Source: Acidimicrobiia bacterium UBA4744
GTDB lineage: Bacteria; Actinomycetota; Acidimicrobiia; Spongiisociales; UBA4744
DNA: 17,337 bases
Direction of reading: 5' to 3'
NCBI GenBank assembly: GCA_002403855.1
Contig: DHIO01000051.1
Location: forward strand, 77,367 to 94,703
Made by a program: the position numbers and the translations under genes. Below are positions 6,574-12,543 of the stretch, piece by piece. Position 1 is the first letter of the stretch, and each line of letters starts with the position of its first letter. Under the pieces are notes generated by a model, which was not told the DNA's origin, ran no database searches, and was given only the letters and a program-made list of their open reading frames with translations.

Positions 6574-7575
6574 TCAACCGGCGAGATACCGATCGAGTTC
6601 GGCCAGGAATCGCCGCCGCTCTTCGACGCGCAAGAAGGACGCTTCGAAGGAGTTTCCGGCGAGAGTTCCGAGGTTCTCACGACTCAGTCCAAGCGCTTCG
6701 GATACGGCGAGATAGTTGTCACCAACATAGCCGCCGAAGTAGGCCGGATCGTCAGAGTTGATCGTCACGACCAAACCGCGGTCCAGCAAGCGCTTCAGGT
6801 TGTGGTCGGCCAGTGACGGGAACACCCGGAGCTTGATGTTCGAAAAAGGGCACATCGTGAGTGGTATGCGTTCTTCGGCCAGCCGGAGGAGCAGGTTGGG
6901 GTCTTCTTCCGCTCGGACCCCGTGGTCGATTCTTCGGGCATGCAACACGTCGAGCGCTTTCCAGATGTAGGCGGGTGGCCCTTCTTCTCCGGCGTGGGCC
7001 ACAACGAGTAGTCCCTCTCGCCTCGCTCGGGCGAACACGGCTTCGAATGCCTCCGGAGGATTGCCGACTTCGGACGAATCAAGACCAACGGCCAGCAAGA
7101 GGTGCCGAAATGGGAGTGCTTGTTCGAGGGTCCGGTGGGCGGATTCGACGCTCAAGTGGCGGAGGAAACACATGATCAACCCGCTCGAGATGCCCAGTTC
7201 CGCCCGTCCCGCCTCGAGGGCCCGGTGGATGCCGGTGACCGCGGTTTCGAACGGGATCCCCCGTTCGGTATGAGTCTGGGGATCGAAGAAGATCTCCGCG
7301 CGCCGGACGTTGTCCTCAGCCGCTTTCCGTAGATAGGCGTGGGTGAGATCGAAGAAATCCTGCTCCGTGGTCAGAACTCGGGCGCCTTCGTAGTAGATAT
7401 CCAGAAACGACTGGAGATCGGTGAACTCATAGGCGGCTCGTACTTCCTCGACGGACTCGAAGCTCAACGCCACCCCGTTGCGCTGCGCCATCTGGAACAT
7501 CATCTCCGGTTCGAGCGTTCCCTCGATGTGTACATGAAGCTCGGCCTTCGGTAATCCGCGAACGAACGCTTCCAT
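6574..7575 (-). CDS. Adenine deaminase (adenosine deaminase family)
   Basis: A 333-aa metal-dependent hydrolase of the adenosine/adenine deaminase family. Motifs in order: HxH metal ligands in AELHVHIEGTL (H14, H16), FDPQTHTERG, CFLRHLS, VGLDSSEVG, HAGEE (H194, catalytic E197), RIDHGVR (H218), MCPFSN and NSDDPAYFGG (D275 metal, D276). The FDPQTHT, CFLRHLS and DPAYFGGY segments are those of the yeast Aah1/Pseudomonas-type adenine deaminases, so adenine to hypoxanthine plus ammonia is favoured over adenosine. I place the start at ATG 7573-7575, which follows GAGG at good spacing and gives the family's usual N-terminus (MEAFxRGLPKAELH). A longer version from 7641 would add an atypical arginine-rich tail. 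It is divergent from the 8-oxoguanine deaminase gene and may share an operon with the downstream PLP enzyme. Confidence 0.88.
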   Translation of the reverse strand: MEAFVRGLPKAELHVHIEGTLEPEMMFQMAQRNGVALSFESVEEVRAAYEFTDLQSFLDIYYEGARVLTTEQDFFDLTHAYLRKAAEDNVRRAEIFFDPQTHTERGIPFETAVTGIHRALEAGRAELGISSGLIMCFLRHLSVESAHRTLEQALPFRHLLLAVGLDSSEVGNPPEAFEAVFARARREGLLVVAHAGEEGPPAYIWKALDVLHARRIDHGVRAEEDPNLLLRLAEERIPLTMCPFSNIKLRVFPSLADHNLKRLLDRGLVVTINSDDPAYFGGYVGDNYLAVSEALGLSRENLGTLAGNSFEASFLRVEERRRFLAELDRYLAG

Positions 7576-7730
7576 CCCCTCATCCTCACGGCGATGTTCC
7601 CCCAACACTATGGCGTGAACCCACGTCCCGCGCAGGGGCATTGGTCCTTTGAAGTGGGCCTAAAGCACCGCCCGTCCTTGCCATGCTGATGAACTAGCGT
7701 CGCAACTGAAGCAAGAAACGGAGGCAACCG
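7576..7730. promoter_or_regulatory. Divergent control region of two purine-deaminase genes
   Basis: These 155 bp separate the two diverging amidohydrolase genes, an arrangement that often means shared control. On the plus strand TAGCGT (7695-7700) fits the TAnnnT -10 pattern about 30 bases before the start. On the minus strand CATAGT, read from the complement of about 7608-7613, is a weak candidate. I see no clear operator palindrome and no structure resembling a purine riboswitch aptamer. Confidence 0.3.
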
Positions 7731-9101
7731 GTGACCACGCTCCTGGCCCGGAACGCGACGATGCTGGTGACGATGAACGACCGGCGCGAGGAGATGCCCG
7801 GTGGCGGCCTGTTCGCCCGCGATGGATGGATCGAGCAGGTGGGACCGTCCGAAACGTTGCCCGACTTTGCCGATCAGGTGCTCGATCTCAGCGGCCAGGT
7901 CGTGGTACCCGGTTTGGTCAATACCCACCACCACTTCTACCAGACCCTGACGAGGGCGATCGCCCAGAATGCCCCCCTGTTCGAGTGGCTGACCACGCTG
8001 TACCCGATTTGGGCTCGCATGACTCCCGACGACATTCGGGTGTCCACCAAGACTGCCCTCATCGAACTGGCCCTGTCGGGATGTACGACCTCCTCCGACC
8101 ATCTCTATCTCTTCCCCAACGGATCCCGTCTCGAGGATGAGATAGAACCCGCTCGCGACGTGGGCATGCGGTTCCATGCCGCCCACGGGTCGATGAGCCT
8201 CGGCAGGAGCGATGGAGGACTGCCACCCGACTCCGTGGTGGAGACGGCCGATGCCATCCTGGCCGAGTCGGAGCGTCTCATTCTCAGCCACCACGACCCT
8301 TCTCCGGGTGCATTGACGCGGATCGTACTTGCCCCCTGCTCACCCTTCTCGGTGACCCCGGAGGTCATGCGCGAAAGCGCTGCCCTCGCCCGACGACACG
8401 GAGTGCGTCTGCACACCCACCTGGCGGAAACGATGGACGAAGAGGCGTTCTGCATCCGCGAATTCGGCAGTCCTCCCCTGCAGTACGCGGAGGACCTCGA
8501 TTGGGCCGGGCCCGACGTGTGGTATGCCCATGCCGTCCACCCGGGACGGGGCGGCGTCGAGTGGATGAGTCGGACGGGTTCCGGAGTTGCCCACTGCCCG
8601 TCCTCGAATATGCGGCTCGGCTCGGGCATTGCTCCCGTATCCGACTATCTGGCCGCGGGAGTAGCAACCGGACTCGGTGTTGATGGGTCCGCCAGCAACG
8701 ACGGAGGGCATCTGCTCGGCGAAGCCAGACAGGCCATGTTGTTGGCCAGAGTCGCCGCGTCGCCGGGGTTGATCCATACGGAAGAACAGCCGCAGATGAG
8801 CCCCCGCACCGCACTCGAGATGGCTACGCGAGGAGGTGCGGCAGTTCTCGGTCGGGAAGACATCGGATCACTCGAGCCCGGCAAGGTAGCCGATTTTGCG
8901 ACCTTCGACCTCGACCGGATCGAGTTCGCCGGCGCTCACCACGACCCGGTCGGAGCCCTCCTGCTATGTGCTCCCGTCCCGGCCCACCACACGTACGTGC
9001 ACGGATCACCGGTGGTCTTCGATGGTCGGCCTGTGACGATTGAACTGGGCGCCCTTCTCGAAGAGCATCACCGCGCTTCAAGGCGTCTCATCGCAGGATG
9101 A
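7731..9101 (+). CDS. 8-oxoguanine deaminase-type amidohydrolase
   Basis: A 456-aa amidohydrolase of the cytosine deaminase-like/TrzN group. Motifs: PGLVNTHHHFYQTLTR (metal H66, H68), WLTTLYPIWARMTPDD, SGCTTSSDHLYLFPN, APCSPFSVTP, LHTHLAETMDEE (H230, E233), YAHAVH (H267), VAHCPSSNMRL and GVDGSASND (metal D318), ending with the family's EPGKVADF barrel-closing strand. The WLxTLYPIWA, DHLYLFPN and CPSSNMRLGSG segments are those of characterised bacterial 8-oxoguanine deaminases (Pseudomonas type), which turn 8-oxoguanine into urate. Hydroxydechloroatrazine ethylaminohydrolase and guanine/isoguanine deaminases are the nearest alternatives. The GTG start has GGAGG at 7720-7724 with six bases of spacing. 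It is expected to be cytoplasmic. Family is certain; the substrate is likely but inferred. Confidence 0.88.
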   Translation: MTTLLARNATMLVTMNDRREEMPGGGLFARDGWIEQVGPSETLPDFADQVLDLSGQVVVPGLVNTHHHFYQTLTRAIAQNAPLFEWLTTLYPIWARMTPDDIRVSTKTALIELALSGCTTSSDHLYLFPNGSRLEDEIEPARDVGMRFHAAHGSMSLGRSDGGLPPDSVVETADAILAESERLILSHHDPSPGALTRIVLAPCSPFSVTPEVMRESAALARRHGVRLHTHLAETMDEEAFCIREFGSPPLQYAEDLDWAGPDVWYAHAVHPGRGGVEWMSRTGSGVAHCPSSNMRLGSGIAPVSDYLAAGVATGLGVDGSASNDGGHLLGEARQAMLLARVAASPGLIHTEEQPQMSPRTALEMATRGGAAVLGREDIGSLEPGKVADFATFDLDRIEFAGAHHDPVGALLLCAPVPAHHTYVHGSPVVFDGRPVTIELGALLEEHHRASRRLIAG

Positions 9102-9178
9102 CGAATGCCCGCCACCGGCCCGCCTCCCGGCCCGCGGGGATCCTCCCCACCCCTTCGAGACCGGGCTACGTCCGCCGC

Positions 9179-10183
9179 CTACCCCGACACCATCTCTAGG
9201 ACGGCCGCGCCGGTGACCTGGCCGGATTTCACATGGGAGAGAGCCCGGTTGGCCTCGGAGAGTGAATATCGATCGACAACGGTGCGGATCGGCAACCTGG
9301 CTGCCAGGTCCAGGAACTCGTGGGCATCTGATCGGGTGAAATTGGCCACGCTCCTGATCTGACGCTCCCACCAGAGATATTCATACGGGAACGCCGGAAT
9401 CTCGTCCAAGTGGACCGCGTTGACGGCCACCACACCACCCCGCTCCAAGGCGGAGAGAGCGGCGACCACTACCGAACCGACGGGAGCGAAGGTGACGGCC
9501 GCATGGAGACCGACGGGTGGCTTCTCGCCGTATCCGCCGGCCCAGACGGCACCCATCTCCAGAGCACGGCTTCGCTCCTGTTCCGAACGCGTCACCACGA
9601 AGACTTCACATCCCCAGTGGAGCGCCACCTGGATCGAGAGCAGCGCCGAAGCGCCAAACCCGTAGAGACCCAGCCGGGCACCCGGCTCGATACCGGAAAC
9701 CTTCAGCGCCCGGTACCCGATGACGCCACCGCACAAAAGGGGGGCCACCTCCACATCGGAGGAAACCGTCGGAATCGGCAGCGCGTAGTCGGCCCGCACA
9801 CACATTGCCGTGGCGTAGCCACCGTTTCGATCCCAGCCTGTGAAACGGACCTGCTCACAGAGATTCTCGAGGCCCCGCCGGCAAGATTCACACCGTCCAC
9901 AGGCCTCCGCCAGCCATCCGACGCCGGCCCGATCACCGACCTCCCAACCTTCGACCTCCACCCCGAGCTCCGCGACCCTCCCGACGGCCTGATGGCCGGG
10001 AATCACTGGGAGGACATGAGCCGGGAGGTCCCCCTCGCAAAGCTGCAGGTCCGTCCGGCAAACCCCGCATGCCGACACCCTGAGGAGCAGATCTCGTGGG
10101 CCGGGGATCGGGTTGGGCGCGTCGGTGAGATGGAGAGGATCGAGGTTCATGGAAGCGGGTTCACCAAGCACCTGAGCCTGCAT
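9179..10183 (-). CDS. Zinc-dependent alcohol dehydrogenase family protein
   Basis: A 334-aa medium-chain dehydrogenase/reductase, probably NAD(P)H-dependent on an alcohol or aldehyde. Catalytic zinc ligands are C39 (VSACGVCRTD), H64 (IPGHQAVG) and C151 (LLCGGVIGYRAL); the structural zinc uses C95, C98, C101 and C109. The Rossmann motif is LYGFGASALL (173-182). Q65 replaces the Glu of the usual GHE. The LCGGVIGYRAL, GFGASA and FTRSDAHEFL segments fit the TIGR02822-type zinc-binding dehydrogenase subfamily, whose substrate is unsettled. It is last in the molybdenum hydroxylase gene array, nine bases after the yqeC stop. The ATG has no Shine-Dalgarno sequence but lies six bases after TAGGCT, which overlaps the yqeC stop codon. 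Whether it serves the same pathway is unknown. Confidence 0.9.
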   Translation of the reverse strand: MQAQVLGEPASMNLDPLHLTDAPNPIPGPRDLLLRVSACGVCRTDLQLCEGDLPAHVLPVIPGHQAVGRVAELGVEVEGWEVGDRAGVGWLAEACGRCESCRRGLENLCEQVRFTGWDRNGGYATAMCVRADYALPIPTVSSDVEVAPLLCGGVIGYRALKVSGIEPGARLGLYGFGASALLSIQVALHWGCEVFVVTRSEQERSRALEMGAVWAGGYGEKPPVGLHAAVTFAPVGSVVVAALSALERGGVVAVNAVHLDEIPAFPYEYLWWERQIRSVANFTRSDAHEFLDLAARLPIRTVVDRYSLSEANRALSHVKSGQVTGAAVLEMVSG

Positions 10184-10189
10184 GGGGCG

Positions 10190-10195
10190 AGCCTA
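10190..10195 (-). promoter_or_regulatory. -10-like box overlapping the yqeC stop codon
   Basis: On the minus strand TAGGCT starts with the TAG that ends yqeC, is followed by CGCCCC and then the ATG of the alcohol dehydrogenase gene. The spacing is the same as at mshD, and no ribosome binding site is present. It may be an internal leaderless promoter; translational coupling to yqeC is the alternative. Confidence 0.35.
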
Positions 10196-10933
10196 GCCAG
10201 GCAGACCTCCGGCAACCTCCTCCGGTGTCACCACCACCTGGGTGATCCGTTTGCATGCCCGGAGCCCCTCGGCGATGCGTTGAGCCGCCTGGGATCCGAC
10301 CGGGGTCCCCGCTTTGGTGAGAGCCACCACCACGCGAGCTGCGGCCGGCACTCCCTTCAGCCCTCCATCCCGGTGAGTGAGCACCGTGACGCAATGCTCA
10401 ACATCGACCCGTTCATCTACTCCCAACCCGGTGAGAGCGGCTGCTCGCTCCAACCGGTGGGCAACGTCCCGCAGCCGACCCCCCACCGCGTCGACTCCCA
10501 GCAGAACCACAACGGTGGTTGCTTGCGACGGAATCACCGGTTCATGTGAACCCGGAGCCTTCAATGAGCGGCCTCGGGCGCCGTCGGCCTCGACGAGCAG
10601 ATAGTCGACGGGCGCCGACCGGTATATCGCATCGACCACCTCCGGCGCAGGCCCGGTTGCCTTGTGCTCGTCGCCGCCGGTGAGAAGCGCAACGAAGCCG
10701 TGGGTGACCACCGCGCGGTGTACCGTGTCGAGATCATCGCCGGTACACACAGCCGGAGCGGCGGCAACCTGGTCGCGTCCCATCTTGGTAGTGGTGGTAA
10801 CCACGACTCGCCGACCGGCCGAAGCCAGCTGACCGGCGAGACCCAGCAGAAGAGTGGACTTCCCCCCCGCACCGGTAAACGCGATGAGTTCCCTTCCCCC
10901 CAATCCCAGCATTTCGGCAATCGAGTTGCTCAC
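10193..10933 (-). CDS. yqeC: Selenium-dependent molybdenum hydroxylase accessory protein YqeC
   Basis: A 246-aa P-loop protein of the YqeC family (TIGR03172), thought to help prepare the selenium-containing molybdenum cofactor of selenium-dependent hydroxylases; its exact chemistry is not established. The Walker A loop is FTGAGGKSTLL (G21-T27), followed by VVVTTTTKM, which is typical for the family. LLVEADGARGRSLKAP and the VVALTKAGTPVG segment resemble a Walker B region and a base-recognition loop. The GTG start overlaps the end of yqeB by four bases (GTGA, 10930-10933), so translation is probably coupled. It lies between yqeB and a zinc dehydrogenase gene. Together with yqeB it marks the upstream hydroxylase as a selenium-type enzyme. 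Confidence 0.88.
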   Translation of the reverse strand: MSNSIAEMLGLGGRELIAFTGAGGKSTLLLGLAGQLASAGRRVVVTTTTKMGRDQVAAAPAVCTGDDLDTVHRAVVTHGFVALLTGGDEHKATGPAPEVVDAIYRSAPVDYLLVEADGARGRSLKAPGSHEPVIPSQATTVVVLLGVDAVGGRLRDVAHRLERAAALTGLGVDERVDVEHCVTVLTHRDGGLKGVPAAARVVVALTKAGTPVGSQAAQRIAEGLRACKRITQVVVTPEEVAGGLPG

Positions 10934-11742
10934 ACCGGCATAATCCGGTCGTGCCGGGTCAGGACTGCTTCCAGAACGCCGCCTCCCACTGCAAGCGCCT
11001 TGTCGGATATCTCGAAACAGACTGTCGGATCAGCCCGCGGGTCGATGTCGGCAATCTTCAAGCCCGGAGTCGCCGGCCGGGAAGGATCGATCAACCCACG
11101 GACCACCCCGGCCAGCCGGGCCGGAACCGGCTCACCATCAATTCGGCCGATGATCCGCCCGGCCACCACCGGATCGCCGATGTCTACCTCCCAGACGATC
11201 GCCCCGGACCGCGTGGCCCGGACAACGCGTTCGGCAGCCTTGCCGCCGACCAGTCCTGGAACACCGGTGTTGGGAGCCGCCGACCCTGCCCATAGGACTC
11301 TTCCGAGGTGGTGGCCCCGCATCGTCTCGACCACGGCGTGGCAGTGGTATCCGGCAACGAATCCCGGCCCCAGCGCCACTACCAGCGGCGCCTGATCGAG
11401 CGAGGTATCCAATGAGACCTTGGCGACCCGGGCGTCCACCAGCACGGTGGTCGGTTTGGGGAAGGTCGCCAGGGACTCGCTCACCAATACCGGTATTGTG
11501 CCCGTTGTGCTGAGGTCCAGCGCCTGAGCGGGAGTCTGCACCAACCGAGCTGTGAGATCTTCGACCACGGCGGTCCCTTCGCTCACCGCCCGGGCCACTG
11601 CCACCGTTCGCCTGATGGTTGACGGAACGGGGAGCTCGAGGACGACCACTGGGAATCCCGCCCGGTGCAGACGGGCCACGACGCCGGTCGCCAAGTCGCC
11701 GCCACCGCGCACCACTACCAGATGCTCGGCGAACAAGCTCAC
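10930..11742 (-). CDS. yqeB: Selenium-dependent molybdenum hydroxylase system protein YqeB (EF2563 family)
   Basis: A 270-aa protein of the EF2563/YqeB family (TIGR03309), known as a genomic companion of selenium-dependent molybdenum hydroxylases with yqeC and selD. Its N-terminus VVVRGGGDLATGVVARLHRAGF (from residue 9) is the family's Rossmann-like signature. LVVALGPGFVAGYHCHAVVETMRGHHLG is another family hallmark, as is the C-terminal half with its DIGDPVVAGRIIGRIDG segment. I place the start at GTG 11740-11742, which overlaps the xdhC stop in GTGA (11739-11742). A longer frame would run deep into xdhC and add an arginine/glycine-rich tail foreign to the family. The precise biochemical role is unknown; cofactor maturation or selenium insertion is inferred from genomic association. 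Confidence 0.9.
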   Translation of the reverse strand: MSLFAEHLVVVRGGGDLATGVVARLHRAGFPVVVLELPVPSTIRRTVAVARAVSEGTAVVEDLTARLVQTPAQALDLSTTGTIPVLVSESLATFPKPTTVLVDARVAKVSLDTSLDQAPLVVALGPGFVAGYHCHAVVETMRGHHLGRVLWAGSAAPNTGVPGLVGGKAAERVVRATRSGAIVWEVDIGDPVVAGRIIGRIDGEPVPARLAGVVRGLIDPSRPATPGLKIADIDPRADPTVCFEISDKALAVGGGVLEAVLTRHDRIMPV

Positions 11743-12536
11743 GGGGAAGCGACCGCGGCCGTGATGGCGCGGTTGACCTGAATGATCTCCGCCAGGATCG
11801 ATACGGCGATCTCCTCGAGGGTCTCTGCGTTCATTTCGATGCCGACCGGGGAGTGGACCCGCTCGAGGTCGGCCGCTGCGACTCCGGCTTCGATCAGGCG
11901 CTTGCAGACCGATCGCCACCGAGTGTTACTTCCCATCGCTCCGATGTAGCGGGCTGGTGTTGCCAGCGCGTCCGGCAGGACGGCTACATCCAGTTCCGTG
12001 TTCCGGGTTACGAGGACGATGGAGGCATCTTCCACCACCGGTTCGTCCAGGTCGGCCAGGGTTCCAACCAGCCTTTCGTCTGCGTTGGGGAGGGCTTCCG
12101 GAGTGACCATCTCCGGACGGTCGTCGATGGCGACGGTCCGATACCCGAGCCAGTGGGCCAGATCCACGACGGCCCGTCCGACGTGGCCGCATCCAACAAC
12201 GTACACAGTGTGTCGAGGCATGTAAGGCTCCAGATAGATATCGACTTCGCCTCCACAGATCCCTGGGTCGCCCCGTTCGGGATCCACCAGAGCATATTCC
12301 AGAAGTCGGGGACGTTTCTCGAGCAGGGCTTCGCCGGCCTCGGCGATCACCCTCGCTTCCATCTCCCCACCCCCGATGGTGCCGGACGTCGTTCCGTCCG
12401 CGAAGACCAGCATCTTGGTGCCGCTGTGGCGGGGAGCGGACCGGCGGGTTTCGACCACGGTGGCGAGTACCACCGGCCGGCCGGCTTCCACAGCAGCAGC
12501 CAGATCAAACAGGATCCGTCCGTCGCGAGCCGGCAT
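11739..12536 (-). CDS. xdhC: XdhC family molybdenum cofactor insertion chaperone
   Basis: A 265-aa protein of the XdhC/CoxI family, which binds molybdenum cofactor and delivers it, after sulfuration, to xanthine dehydrogenase-type apoenzymes. The N-terminal XdhC/CoxI domain has RRSAPRHSGTKMLVFADG and GTIGGGEMEARV (52-63), then the conserved CGG (C94) in DPGICGGEVDIYLEP. The C-terminal Rossmann domain has VYVVGCGHVGRAV (111-123) and YIGAMGSNTRW, ending HSPVGIEMNAETLEEIAVSILAE, all typical. The ATG at 12534-12536 is preceded by GAGG, five bases upstream and overlapping the stop region of the catalytic-subunit gene; upstream in-frame codons lie inside that gene. It sits directly downstream of the molybdenum subunit, as expected for its client. 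Confidence 0.93.
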   Translation of the reverse strand: MPARDGRILFDLAAAVEAGRPVVLATVVETRRSAPRHSGTKMLVFADGTTSGTIGGGEMEARVIAEAGEALLEKRPRLLEYALVDPERGDPGICGGEVDIYLEPYMPRHTVYVVGCGHVGRAVVDLAHWLGYRTVAIDDRPEMVTPEALPNADERLVGTLADLDEPVVEDASIVLVTRNTELDVAVLPDALATPARYIGAMGSNTRWRSVCKRLIEAGVAAADLERVHSPVGIEMNAETLEEIAVSILAEIIQVNRAITAAVASP

Positions 12537-12543
12537 CACCGCC

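Noticed and set aside
7576..7641. Longer start for the adenine deaminase (22 extra residues)
   Set aside because: The extension is unlike the family N-terminus, while the ATG at 7575 has a good ribosome binding site and gives the standard beginning.
9136..9148. GGGGA-TCC-TCCCC hairpin between two convergent genes, considered as a terminator
   Set aside because: Only a five-base stem with a three-base loop and no following T-run on either strand. It could act as a weak bidirectional terminator but is not supported enough to list.
11743..11919. Longer start for yqeB
   Set aside because: The extension lies inside xdhC, reads as Arg/Gly/Pro-rich shadow sequence, and the family signature begins right after the GTG at 11742, which forms a GTGA overlap with the xdhC stop.
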